Positions 1 to 7,226 of a stretch of 64,000 nt of DNA are shown in pieces (position 1 is the first letter of the stretch; every line of letters starts with the position of its first letter). The position numbers were made by a program, and so were the translations under genes. This stretch comes from Nitrososphaerota archaeon. Its GTDB lineage: Archaea; Thermoproteota; Nitrososphaeria; Nitrososphaerales; UBA183. The notes under the pieces are model-generated. The model searched no databases, was not told where the DNA came from, and was given only the letters and a program-made list of their open reading frames with translations. The stretch spans positions 1-64,000 of the forward strand of contig DAHXUN010000010.1 in NCBI GenBank assembly GCA_027386095.1. Direction: 5' to 3'.

Positions 1-96
1 CGGCGACGGTCGGACTCGAACCGACGGCCAATTGGTTAACAGCCAATTGCTCTACCACGCTCCCCGGCCGTTTCACGGCCTCTGAGCTACGTCGCC
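1..96 (-). tRNA. tRNA-Asn (GTT) with D-loop intron
   Basis: Read on the minus strand, the seven-base acceptor arms (GGCGACG/CGTCGCC), T-arm (GTCGG/CCGAC) and anticodon arm (ATTGG/CCAAT) pair perfectly. The loop CTGTTAA carries anticodon GTT, giving Asn. The D-stem GCTC/GAGC encloses 31 nt where about 9 are normal. The extra ~22 nt contain a hairpin (GGCCGT/ACGGCC), as expected of a non-canonical archaeal intron removed by the splicing endonuclease. The discriminator base is the first base of the window and no CCA is encoded. Confidence 0.93.
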
Positions 97-163
97 GCGT
101 TTCGACGGGCAAGAACATCGGCTGAAAAACGTTGTTTACCACCTCATTCGGGCCACGGATGGG

Positions 164-616
164 ATGGGGCCGCAGGATTCCAGTCGGGACAGGGACGACG
201 TCGAGGGGATCATCCGCGCCTTCTACGAGGCCGGGCAGAACAAGGACCTCACCGCCCTCGCAGACTTCCACTCCTCCAGGGACTCGTTCACGAAGTTCGA
301 CGAGAACCCCCCCTACACCCGCCAGAACTCTGACGAAGCCTTCGTCTACGAGCAGGCCGCCTTCGCCAACATCTCAGACTATCGCTACGCCATAGAGGAC
401 CTCAGGATCGACTTCTTCGGGGGTGCAGCTGTGGCCACCTTCTATCTCACCTACGGAGGGATGTTCGTCAACGACTACTCGTTCGAAGGGTCCCCTGTCA
501 GCGGCAGGGCCAGGGTGACGATGGTGGTGGTGAGAACGCCCAGAGGATGGAGAATAGCACACGAGCACCTTAGCCGGTATCCCGACTGGGTCGCACAGGG
601 CTCGGCCAAGAAGTAG
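164..616 (+). CDS. NTF2-like / SnoaL-type protein
   Basis: This 150-residue protein has the length and layout of the NTF2-like (SnoaL, ketosteroid isomerase-like) fold. An N-terminal helix (DDVEGIIRAFYEAGQNKDL) leads to a cone-shaped beta sheet ending in the typical strand RGWRIAHEHLSRYP. Many such proteins are small-molecule isomerases or hydrolases, others are binding domains, and the substrate here cannot be read from sequence. The ATG at 164 lies about 29 nt after a weak TATA-like stretch (around 131-139), which fits a leaderless mRNA. It stands alone between a tRNA gene and a small membrane-protein gene. Confidence 0.75.
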   Translation: MGPQDSSRDRDDVEGIIRAFYEAGQNKDLTALADFHSSRDSFTKFDENPPYTRQNSDEAFVYEQAAFANISDYRYAIEDLRIDFFGGAAVATFYLTYGGMFVNDYSFEGSPVSGRARVTMVVVRTPRGWRIAHEHLSRYPDWVAQGSAKK

Positions 617-660
617 CCCTGCCCAACGGTTAACTACCAACCTTCCGCCCTGGACATCGG

Positions 661-960
661 TTGCCCCTCAACCTGTACGACGCATGGTATTTCATAATGG
701 GCTTCCTCCTGGCCAACGGGGTGCCGCACTTCGTCTTCGGCAGGGCGGGCAAGCTCTTCCGCAGCCCTTTCGGACAGCGCTCGCCGCCGAAGGTCAACGT
801 CGCCTGGGGGTGCGCGAACTTCCTTCTGGCGACCATCATCGGCCTCGCCTTGGCGTATCTGGGCCTCTATGACTCCTACTCCCTCATCCTGCTGCTCCTG
901 GGCTTCTGGCTCATGGTCCTGAATTTCGGCTTCTCAATCAAGAGGTTCCTCAACGAATAG
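661..960 (+). CDS. small hypothetical membrane protein
   Basis: This predicted 99-residue protein has three hydrophobic segments, at about residues 6-25, 48-68 and 72-90, separated by a basic loop (RAGKLFRSPFGQRSPPK). I do not recognise a named family. The TTG at 661 is preferred because a TATA-like stretch (gttaac, around 628-636) lies the leaderless distance upstream; the next start is the ATG at 685, which would remove part of the first membrane segment. It is monocistronic and ends 14 nt before the convergent tRNA gene. Confidence 0.6.
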   Translation: MPLNLYDAWYFIMGFLLANGVPHFVFGRAGKLFRSPFGQRSPPKVNVAWGCANFLLATIIGLALAYLGLYDSYSLILLLLGFWLMVLNFGFSIKRFLNE

Positions 961-973
961 GAGAGGAGAGATG

Positions 974-1080
974 TGGGCCCGGCCGGATTTGAACTGGCGA
1001 CCGACCGGTCTCTCCGAGCGGCTCCTATGAGCCGGTCGCTCTAACCGAACTTCTCGCAGGATGCTCTGAGCTACGGGCCC
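974..1080 (-). tRNA. tRNA with CAT anticodon (Met or Ile2), two introns
   Basis: On the minus strand the acceptor GGGCCCG/CGGGCCC, D-stem GCTC/GAGC and anticodon stem ACCGG/CCGGT are intact. The loop begins CTCATA (anticodon CAT) and is followed by 16 extra nt between positions 37 and 38, the canonical archaeal intron site. The D-loop is 26 nt, about 16 longer than normal, implying a second, non-canonical intron. The T-stem GCCAG/CCGGC has one A-C mismatch. Initiator tRNA is unlikely: there is no A1-U72 pair and no run of three G-C pairs in the anticodon stem. The GGGCCCG acceptor with A73 suggests tRNA-Ile2, whose C34 would become agmatidine, but elongator Met is not excluded. Confidence 0.9.
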
Positions 1081-1102
1081 ACTTTCGCGGCTCCTTGGCT
1101 GC

Positions 1103-1112
1103 CACCTTTAAG
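1103..1112 (-). promoter_or_regulatory. TATA-like element for the tRNA-CAT gene
   Basis: On the minus strand this reads CTTAAAGG, in an otherwise GC-rich stretch, 23-32 nt upstream of the tRNA 5' end at 1080. That is the spacing expected of an archaeal TBP site. The call rests on position and composition only. Confidence 0.4.
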
Positions 1113-1163
1113 CGCCGCGGCCAAACCTAAATAACCCCCGGGATAGTCTAAAACCCAGTAACA

Positions 1164-1460
1164 GTGAGCAAGGACCAAGACGAGGGATTCGAGGACATTC
1201 TGGCCGAACTCGACCGCGAAGAGGCGCGCGTGAAGATACGGATGGAGATGAGGCGCTTCGGCAAGCCCACCACCGTGATAGAAGGGATTACCATGAGCGA
1301 CAAGGACCTTCACGAGCTGAACTCCAAGATGAAGAGGGCGCTGGCGACCGGCGGGACGGTGAAGGACGGGATAATGATACTTCAGGGAGACCACAGGGAG
1401 AGCGCCGCGAAGATGCTCAAGGAGAACGGGTTCTCCGAGGGCTCCATAGAGATAATCTGA
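1164..1460 (+). CDS. translation initiation factor aIF1 (SUI1 family)
   Basis: This 98-residue protein matches archaeal aIF1, which binds the small ribosomal subunit near the P site and enforces start-codon fidelity. The SUI1 fold is recognisable from the basic strand around residues 23-31 (VKIRMEMRRFGKP), the strand TVIEGI, the glycine-rich segment ATGGTVKDGIMILQGDH (about 64-80) and the C-terminal NGFSEGSIEII. The length is normal. The GTG at 1164 is taken as start; the mRNA is short-leadered, with an AT-rich stretch at about 1123-1133. The gene stands alone upstream of the complex I operon. Confidence 0.9.
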   Translation: MSKDQDEGFEDILAELDREEARVKIRMEMRRFGKPTTVIEGITMSDKDLHELNSKMKRALATGGTVKDGIMILQGDHRESAAKMLKENGFSEGSIEII

Positions 1461-1485
1461 ATTCTGTCCGGTCTCACTGTTCAAA

Positions 1486-1494
1486 CTTTTAAAG
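1486..1494 (+). promoter_or_regulatory. TATA box of the nuoH operon
   Basis: The sequence cttttaaag lies 32-40 nt upstream of the nuoH ATG at 1526, in the only AT-rich patch of this intergenic region. It is the likely promoter of the whole H-I-J-K-M-L-M-N cluster, with a short leader. Confidence 0.5.
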
Positions 1495-1525
1495 GGTAAA
1501 GCGGGCCGCGAGCACGAGAAGTCCT

Positions 1526-2695
1526 ATGTCGAAGCCTATCGTGACCTTCGCAGACTTCGCCAAGCGGATAGTCATCGTAATCCTGTTCCTTTTGCTTGTC
1601 CTGGTGGTGGTCGGCCTCCCAATCTACTATGTCATCGGCACCTACCTGCACCTTCCGGTCGACTTCGTCCATATAGCCAGCAACCCGGGCCTTGTCTTGG
1701 CCTTCGTCCTCCGCCTCCTCTCCACCGAGCCGATCAAGACCCTCTTCGCTCTCGCAATATTCCCGGGTTTCTCGTTCGTGGCCATCTATGGGACCATATT
1801 GATGGGCTGGGTCGAGAGGAAGATGACTGCGAAGATCCAGCTCAGGACGGGTCCGATGTACGCCGGGAAGGTCGAAGGCATACTCCAGAACGTGGCTGAC
1901 TTCCTCAAGCTCGCGTTCAAGGAGATGGTAATCCCCGACGGGGTGGACACGGCCACCTTTGTGGCCGTCCCCTTCGCCCTCATGGCTGTGGCAGGAGCCC
2001 TTGTGGCCCTGCTCCCGCTCTCCCCCACCGTCTTCATCGCCAACCCCTCGGTCGGCGCGATCCTGGTCTTCGCCATCCTGGGCTTCACCCCCCTGGTCGT
2101 CCTCGTCGCCGGGTGGGCCAGCAACAGCAAGTTCCCGTTCCTGGGGGGGCTGAGGGCGCTCCACCAACTGGTGGCCTACGAGATACCCATGATCCTCTCC
2201 CTGGTCGGGGTGGTGGTCCTGGCGGGCTCTCTGAACCTCATGGACATCGTCAACGCCCAGGCGGGGATCTGGTACATCATCCCTGAGTTCCTGGCCGCGG
2301 TGGTCTTCTACATCGGAGCCCTGGCTGAGCTCGAGCGGATCCCCTTCGACCTCCCCGAGGCTGACAGCGAGCTCGTGGCCGGGTGGCAGACAGAGTATAC
2401 GAGCATGCTCTTCGGAAGCTTCCAGCTGGCGAACTTCACCAGGATGTACGTCATGGCCGGGCTCTTCACTACCTTCTTCCTGGGCGGCTGGCTCGGGCCC
2501 GCCCCAGTCCCGCCTGTGGTATGGTTCCTGGTGAAGGTCACCATCGTGGACGTCTTCCTCATGCTCCCGCGAAGCATCATGCCCAGGCTAAGGATCGACA
2601 TGCTTCTCAGGGCGGGCTGGGTGAAGCTCCTCGCGATCTCGTTCGCCAACATCTTCCTGACTATGGTCCTTGTTTCTCTGGGGGTAGTCCACTAG
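1526..2695 (+). CDS. nuoH: NADH-quinone oxidoreductase subunit H
   Basis: NuoH is the membrane subunit that forms the quinone chamber and joins the peripheral arm of complex I to the proton-pumping arm. The 389-residue protein has about nine hydrophobic segments. It carries the family signatures WVERKMTAKIQLRTGP (around residue 95) and FDLPEADSELVAGWQTEY (around 275), including the acidic residues of the quinone-site loop. It is somewhat longer than bacterial homologues (about 325), with an extended N-terminus. Its stop overlaps the GTG start of nuoI (tagtg), indicating translational coupling. Confidence 0.96.
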   Translation: MSKPIVTFADFAKRIVIVILFLLLVLVVVGLPIYYVIGTYLHLPVDFVHIASNPGLVLAFVLRLLSTEPIKTLFALAIFPGFSFVAIYGTILMGWVERKMTAKIQLRTGPMYAGKVEGILQNVADFLKLAFKEMVIPDGVDTATFVAVPFALMAVAGALVALLPLSPTVFIANPSVGAILVFAILGFTPLVVLVAGWASNSKFPFLGGLRALHQLVAYEIPMILSLVGVVVLAGSLNLMDIVNAQAGIWYIIPEFLAAVVFYIGALAELERIPFDLPEADSELVAGWQTEYTSMLFGSFQLANFTRMYVMAGLFTTFFLGGWLGPAPVPPVVWFLVKVTIVDVFLMLPRSIMPRLRIDMLLRAGWVKLLAISFANIFLTMVLVSLGVVH

Positions 2696-4839
2696 TGGGG
2701 ACCTGGGGCTACGTCAAAGGAGTGCTGGTGGCGACCTGGTCTGGAATCAGGCACTTCTTCCGCCCTCGGATGACCCTCCGCTACCCTGAGCAGAAGCAGG
2801 ACCTTGAGGGCCCCGGTTACAGGTATGACGCCCGCCAGGGGGTCGGGCTCCCCGGGTTCAAGGGGAGACACGTACTCAGGTTCGAGAAGTGCACCGGGTG
2901 CCAGCTCTGCGCCATAGCCTGCGACGGGGTGGCGGTGGCCATAGAGATGCAGAAGGTCGAGAAGGGGAAGCCCCAGAACAAGAAGGAGATCTGGCCGGCC
3001 GTGGACTACGGCAGGTGCCTCCCTCCTTCCACGCCGATTACGACCATGGACGGGATCAGGCCTTTGTCAGAAATCAGGGTGGGCGACAAGGTCCTCACCC
3101 ACACTGGCAAGTTCAGGAGAGTGACAAAGTTGTTCAGCAGGTCGTACACCGGGACCCTCTACACGTTCAGGACGACAGGGAATCCCGAGCCTCTCACCAC
3201 CACGGAAGACCACCCGATTCTGGTCTTCAGACACGGTGAGACTACGTGGTCTTTCGCGAACGAAGTTGAGAGGGGCGCATTCCTCACTCGACCTCTCATC
3301 TCGGACACCGTTCTTATGCGGCTGGGGCCGCACGCAAGTCTCTACTCCAAGGAGCCATTAGCTGAACCTGCTTCACGCGGAACTTCACCTGGAATGCAGC
3401 TGGAAACGTCTGGTATGGCCGTCTCGGAGGTGGTCAGCATCGAGACTGCGGAGGTTGAGGATTATCTCGTACAGAATCTGGAGGTGGAAGCCGACAACAG
3501 TTACGTCGCAGCAAACCAGAGCGTACACAATTGCGTGTTCTGCGGCCTCTGCATAGAGCCCGACACTGACGTCGTCACCAACCCTGGCCTGAAGCAGATA
3601 AGCCGGCTGGCGATCGGCGACTTGGTGCTCACCCATTCCGGGGAATACAAACCCGTCACGAAGGTCTGGGACATGACCTACACAGGCAGATACTATGGAA
3701 TCCACGCATCCGGCAAGCCCGAGCCGCTCCGCTGCACCGCAGACCACCCCATAGTGGCAGTCCCAAGGCTCGCTTTGGACCGTAAAGGCAGGCGCCTCCT
3801 CGGGGCAACGGCCCCTCTGTCCTTCCACAAGCCCGGGGACCTCAAGGCCGGTGACTATCTTGTAAGCCCCATCGTGAGGAAGGTCGTCCACGTCGACAGG
3901 TATGAGAATGACGTACCGACGAACGGAGGAGCCAAGGCAGCCCGCCGGCTCTCTCTTGACGCTACGCCAGAGCTCTTCCGGCTGATAGGCTACTACTTCT
4001 CTGAGGGTTCGTGCGACGGCGGCGGGAGGGTAAACTTCGACTTGAAGAAAGAGGGCGAGGCGTATGCCGAGGACTGTTCTTCGCTTGCTGCCCGGTTCTT
4101 TGGCGAAGGGTGCGAGCCGACGAAGAACGGACAGCACGGGCTGCGGTTCGTCCTGGGCTCGACCTTGGCTGAGGACTTCTTCTCCCAATTCGGCAGAGGA
4201 GCCTCCGACAAGAAGATGCCGGACTGGGTCTTCTTCGCCGAGCCTGAGAAGCAAGCTGAACTCCTGAGGGGCGGGTGGCAGGCAGACGGTCGCAGGGCGA
4301 GTCAGGCCGGGGAGAATGGTCTCGGCATCGTCACAGCTTCGAAAGTTCTCGCATTCCAGCTCCAGTCTGTCTATGCCAGGTTGGGGGTAGTCGCTACCGT
4401 AGATGCTCAAAGTTCGCCAGGTGAACCGGTGGCCTTCCAAGTCAACGTCTTTGGGCGTTGGGCTGCCAAGCTGGCGGGTCTGTGGAACGTGAAATTCGAC
4501 TATAGCCCTTCGAAGCAGGCGGACAAGTTCCACATCGACGACAGGTACGTCTACCTCCCGATCAAGAAGATCGAGGTCGAGGAGGTCGAGAACCATCGCG
4601 TCATGGACGTCACTGTGGAGGACGACCATACTTTCGCACCGCTCGGACTCGCCACCTCAAACTGCGTAGACGCCTGCCCCTTCGACGCCCTCGACATGAC
4701 CAACGACTACGAGCTGGCGGCCTATGACAAGATGAGCCTGAAGTACACGCCCGACATGCTCGCCGTCCCCCCGAAACTGGAGGGGAAGAAGTACAAGGTG
4801 AAGTTCGACACCGAGAAAGGGGTGGTCACCTACGACTGA
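2695..4839 (+). CDS. nuoI: NADH-quinone oxidoreductase subunit I with two inteins
   Basis: NuoI carries two [4Fe-4S] clusters (N6a, N6b) that pass electrons to NuoB. The precursor is 714 residues. Removal of inteins at residues 108-279 and 286-656 leaves a normal 171-residue subunit. The first cluster motif CTGCQLCAIAC starts at residue 66. The second, CVFCGLCVDACP, is interrupted twice, before its first and before its third cysteine, leaving only CVFCGL between the inteins. Reading stays in frame throughout, and the spliced product reads through to the usual C-terminus. The GTG at 2695 overlaps the nuoH stop; an upstream extension to 2383 is only a shadow of nuoH. Confidence 0.95.
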   Translation: MGTWGYVKGVLVATWSGIRHFFRPRMTLRYPEQKQDLEGPGYRYDARQGVGLPGFKGRHVLRFEKCTGCQLCAIACDGVAVAIEMQKVEKGKPQNKKEIWPAVDYGRCLPPSTPITTMDGIRPLSEIRVGDKVLTHTGKFRRVTKLFSRSYTGTLYTFRTTGNPEPLTTTEDHPILVFRHGETTWSFANEVERGAFLTRPLISDTVLMRLGPHASLYSKEPLAEPASRGTSPGMQLETSGMAVSEVVSIETAEVEDYLVQNLEVEADNSYVAANQSVHNCVFCGLCIEPDTDVVTNPGLKQISRLAIGDLVLTHSGEYKPVTKVWDMTYTGRYYGIHASGKPEPLRCTADHPIVAVPRLALDRKGRRLLGATAPLSFHKPGDLKAGDYLVSPIVRKVVHVDRYENDVPTNGGAKAARRLSLDATPELFRLIGYYFSEGSCDGGGRVNFDLKKEGEAYAEDCSSLAARFFGEGCEPTKNGQHGLRFVLGSTLAEDFFSQFGRGASDKKMPDWVFFAEPEKQAELLRGGWQADGRRASQAGENGLGIVTASKVLAFQLQSVYARLGVVATVDAQSSPGEPVAFQVNVFGRWAAKLAGLWNVKFDYSPSKQADKFHIDDRYVYLPIKKIEVEEVENHRVMDVTVEDDHTFAPLGLATSNCVDACPFDALDMTNDYELAAYDKMSLKYTPDMLAVPPKLEGKKYKVKFDTEKGVVTYD
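3016..3531 (+). other. mini-intein 1 in NuoI
   Basis: This is a 172-residue intein without an endonuclease domain. It begins CLPPSTPITTMDG with the splicing cysteine and has VGDKVLTHTG in the N-terminal block. The block B motif is TTTEDHPILVF, with the conserved Thr-x-x-His. It ends SVHN followed by the +1 cysteine of the extein. That +1 cysteine is the first ligand of the second [4Fe-4S] motif (CVFCGLC). Its N-terminal splicing region resembles that of intein 2 (VLTHTG/VLTHSG, NPEPL/KPEPL, DHPI in both), so the two appear related. Confidence 0.92.
3550..4662 (+). other. intein 2 in NuoI, with LAGLIDADG-type endonuclease
   Basis: This 371-residue intein starts CIEPDTDVVTNPG and has block B as RCTADHPIVAV. 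A DOD-type homing endonuclease follows: the first dodecapeptide-like motif is LIGYYFSEGS and the second LLRGGWQADGR, each with an acidic residue at the catalytic position. The C-terminal splicing block is VMDVTVEDDHTFAP, and the intein ends TSN before the +1 cysteine, so the penultimate residue is Ser instead of the usual His. The +1 cysteine is the third ligand of the second [4Fe-4S] motif. It lies 18 nt after intein 1. Confidence 0.92.
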
Positions 4840-4849
4840 CGCCGTCTTC

Positions 4850-5335
4850 GTGGCAATGGCGGTAGTCACCGTGGGGAGCGCGATAGTCTCCCTCGAGGCC
4901 AAGGAGCTCGTATACGGCGCGATAGGCCTCGCCGGCTCGCTCTTCGGGGTCGCTACCCTGTTCTTCCTCCTCAACGCCCCCTACGTCGCGGTCTTCCAGA
5001 TTGCGGTCTACATCGGAGCCGTGGCTGTCCTGATTCTGTTCACCGTCATGCTGGTGAGGCAGGAGGGGTTGGCCAAGGAGGTGAAGCCGAAGTCGACGAC
5101 GGCGGCGGGGATAATAGCCGCGGTGGCGGTGATTCTTGCGCTGACCTTCGCTGTCCTGGCCACAAACCTTTCGAGGTTCACAGCCATCACCAACACGGCT
5201 ACCTACATAGACATAGGCAAGCTCATCTCAACCGGCGACGCGCCGGTCCTGGAAGTGCTCGCCTTGGTCCTGGCGGCATCCATCGTGGGCGCCCTGGCCC
5301 TGTCTAGGGTCGACAGAGGAGGGGGTGCGCACTGA
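4850..5335 (+). CDS. nuoJ: NADH-quinone oxidoreductase subunit J
   Basis: NuoJ is a membrane subunit next to NuoH and NuoK that helps relay the conformational or proton signal into the pumping arm. The 161-residue protein has about five hydrophobic segments, with the characteristic VAVFQIAVYIGAVAVLILF around residue 45. The pi-bulge helix of TM3 lies in this region. The start is GTG 4850 or ATG 4856, eleven or more nt after the nuoI stop. Its stop TGA overlaps the nuoK start (CTGA). Confidence 0.92.
   Translation: MAMAVVTVGSAIVSLEAKELVYGAIGLAGSLFGVATLFFLLNAPYVAVFQIAVYIGAVAVLILFTVMLVRQEGLAKEVKPKSTTAAGIIAAVAVILALTFAVLATNLSRFTAITNTATYIDIGKLISTGDAPVLEVLALVLAASIVGALALSRVDRGGGAH
5316..5325 (+). 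promoter_or_regulatory. Shine-Dalgarno of nuoK that supports a CTG start
   Basis: The stretch gaggaggggg is a strong anti-SD match lying 6 nt upstream of CTG 5332. No ATG, GTG or TTG exists in the nuoK frame between the in-frame stop at 5305 and GTG 5398, and starting at 5398 would delete the first membrane helix. The site therefore decides the start. Confidence 0.7.
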
Positions 5336-5649
5336 CCAGCCTTGCGGACTTCGTCATTGTCTCCGCCTGCCTCTTCGGCGTAGGGGTCTACGGGCTGGTG
5401 ACCAAGAGGAACGCCCTGCGGCTCCTCTTCTCAATCGAGTTCATGATCAACGCAGCGAACCTTAACTTCGTCGCCTTCAACCAGTACCTGCCCTATCAGG
5501 AGGCGAGCAACGCCCTGGGCCAGACGGTCGTGCTCTTCTCCATCGCCCTGGCAGCCGCCGAGGCCGCGGTCATTCTGGCAATAGTCGTAGTCGCCTATAG
5601 GCTCCGCAACGACATAGACGTGAGTGAGATGAAAACCCTGGAGGGATAG
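5332..5649 (+). CDS. nuoK: NADH-quinone oxidoreductase subunit K, probable CTG start
   Basis: NuoK is a three-helix membrane subunit homologous to MrpC, with glutamates in helices that carry the proton path. From CTG 5332 the protein is 105 residues, the normal length. Helix 1 is FVIVSACLFGVGVYGL, followed by the conserved NALRLLFSIEFMINAANLNFVAF (split here as NALRLLFSIEFMI and NAANLNFVAF). CTG overlaps the nuoJ stop and follows a strong Shine-Dalgarno. The next standard start, GTG 5398, would give 83 residues without helix 1. The three-subunit order J-K-M is as expected. Confidence 0.88.
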   Translation: MTSLADFVIVSACLFGVGVYGLVTKRNALRLLFSIEFMINAANLNFVAFNQYLPYQEASNALGQTVVLFSIALAAAEAAVILAIVVVAYRLRNDIDVSEMKTLEG

Positions 5650-5720
5650 AAGTGCCACAACTCAACATCGACCCCACCGGCCGGGCCCCCGGGTCCAAGC
5701 TCCGATAGCAAGGGTTGCCC

Positions 5721-7223
5721 ATGGAATACATCCTTCTTCAGACGGTGGCTGTCCCACTCGCGGTCGCCCCCGTCGTCCTCCTCCTCGGGAAGAAGCTGGG
5801 GCGCCATGTGGGCTGGATAGCCTTCGCCTCCCTGCTCTATACGACCCTCCTCCTCGCCTACCTCGGGACCTCGCTCTTCAACGGGGGTCCGAACGTGACC
5901 GAGTCCTACGCCTGGGCGCCAGTCTCCGGGCTGACCTTCGGGTTCCTCGGCGACAACCTCAGCGTCCCTGTGGCGCTGATGATGAACATCGTCGTGATGG
6001 CGACGGCCGTCTACTCGATGGGATACATGAAGCACAGGCTGGAGGTCATGTACGGCGAGGAGAGGAAGGGCCAGTACGCCATCTACTTCCTCAACTTCAT
6101 GCTCCTTGACGCCGGGCTGATCGGCGTCTCGCTTGCGACCAACCTCCTCGAGCTGTACATGTTCCTGGAGCTAATGTTGATACCTTCGACATTCATGGTC
6201 GCCCTCTTCGGGTACACCAACAGGGAGAGGACGGCCATGATGTACTTCCTCTGGAACCACCTCGGCGCGTTCATCTTCCTCGCTGGAATCGTCGTGGCCT
6301 ACTCAGCCACCGGGAGCTTCCAGATATCCTCCCTGTCGACCATCCCGCTGGGGACCGTGGCCTACTGGGCCGTTGGGCTCATCCTCGTCGGCTGGCTAAT
6401 CAAGATGGCCATCTTCGGGGTGCACCTCTGGCTACCTACGGCCCACGCAGAGCACCCCACCTCCTTCGCCCCGTTCATCGTCACCATAGTCGGCGTGGGC
6501 AACTACGTGGTGGTGAGGCTGCTGGTGGAGGGGATGCGGTCAGCCTTCATCCCCTTCGCCTTCCCACTCATGATCATGGCGGTGATCACCATGGTCTACG
6601 GAGGGGCGATGACGATGGTGCAGAACGACGTGAAGTACCTCTACGCCTGGTCCACCATCAGCCAGAACGCCTACTCCCTCCTCGGCATCGGGAGCCTGAG
6701 CGTGTTGGGGGTGTCGGGCGGGCTCTTCTACTTCCTGAACCACATCATCGGCAAGACGATCCTATTCTGCGTAGCCGGCATCATGATCACCCAGGTGGGG
6801 ACAAGGGACATGCGCAAGATGGGCGGGCTGGCTGGGAAGATGCCCCTCACCGCAGCGGTCGCCCTGATCGGCTCCATGATACTCTCTGCGGTCCCTCCGA
6901 CCGGGGGCTTCCAGGCAGAGTGGCTGCTGTTCGAAGGCGTCTTCACGCGCGGGATCGCGGGGGGGCTGGCCTGGAACTTCGTCGTGGCGATAATGGGTCT
7001 GGCTGCGACCGCGCTCACCGTAGCCTACACATTCTGGCCGATGCGTAAGATATTCTTCGGCCCCCTGTCAGACGACCTGATGGGGGTGAAGGAGGCCCCG
7101 CTCATCATGACCGCTCCGCTAATCTTCCTCGCCGCCCTGTCCATAGTGATCGGCATCTATCCTGACCTCTTCTTCAGGTCCCTCTACCACTTCGCGAGCA
7201 CGATAGGATTGTCAGGTAGATAG
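5721..7223 (+). CDS. nuoM: antiporter-like subunit NuoM (first copy)
   Basis: This is a proton-pumping antiporter-like subunit of complex I, with about 14 membrane helices in 500 residues. NuoM signatures include the Glu in TM5 (LLELYMFLELMLIPS, around 150), a Lys in TM7 (WLIKMAIFGVHLWLPTAHAEHP, around 230) and the GGLFYFLNHIIGKTILF region. It sits between nuoK and nuoL, where an extra NuoM is found in so-called 2M complex I. ATG 5721 is preferred to TTG 5715. It ends 3 nt before nuoL. Confidence 0.93.
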   Translation: MEYILLQTVAVPLAVAPVVLLLGKKLGRHVGWIAFASLLYTTLLLAYLGTSLFNGGPNVTESYAWAPVSGLTFGFLGDNLSVPVALMMNIVVMATAVYSMGYMKHRLEVMYGEERKGQYAIYFLNFMLLDAGLIGVSLATNLLELYMFLELMLIPSTFMVALFGYTNRERTAMMYFLWNHLGAFIFLAGIVVAYSATGSFQISSLSTIPLGTVAYWAVGLILVGWLIKMAIFGVHLWLPTAHAEHPTSFAPFIVTIVGVGNYVVVRLLVEGMRSAFIPFAFPLMIMAVITMVYGGAMTMVQNDVKYLYAWSTISQNAYSLLGIGSLSVLGVSGGLFYFLNHIIGKTILFCVAGIMITQVGTRDMRKMGGLAGKMPLTAAVALIGSMILSAVPPTGGFQAEWLLFEGVFTRGIAGGLAWNFVVAIMGLAATALTVAYTFWPMRKIFFGPLSDDLMGVKEAPLIMTAPLIFLAALSIVIGIYPDLFFRSLYHFASTIGLSGR

Positions 7224-7226
7224 GAA

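Noticed and set aside
2383..2694. Upstream extension of the nuoI frame
   Set aside because: It lies fully within nuoH in another frame and has no NuoI similarity; the GTG overlapping the nuoH stop is the natural start.
3385..4629. Long open frame on the minus strand across the NuoI inteins
   Set aside because: It is a mirror of the coding strand in GC-rich DNA, with shadow composition and no family resemblance.
5652..5708. 18-codon ORF after nuoK with a GTG start and a purine-rich upstream site
   Set aside because: Too short and without protein features; could be chance, although it fills the only gap in the cluster.
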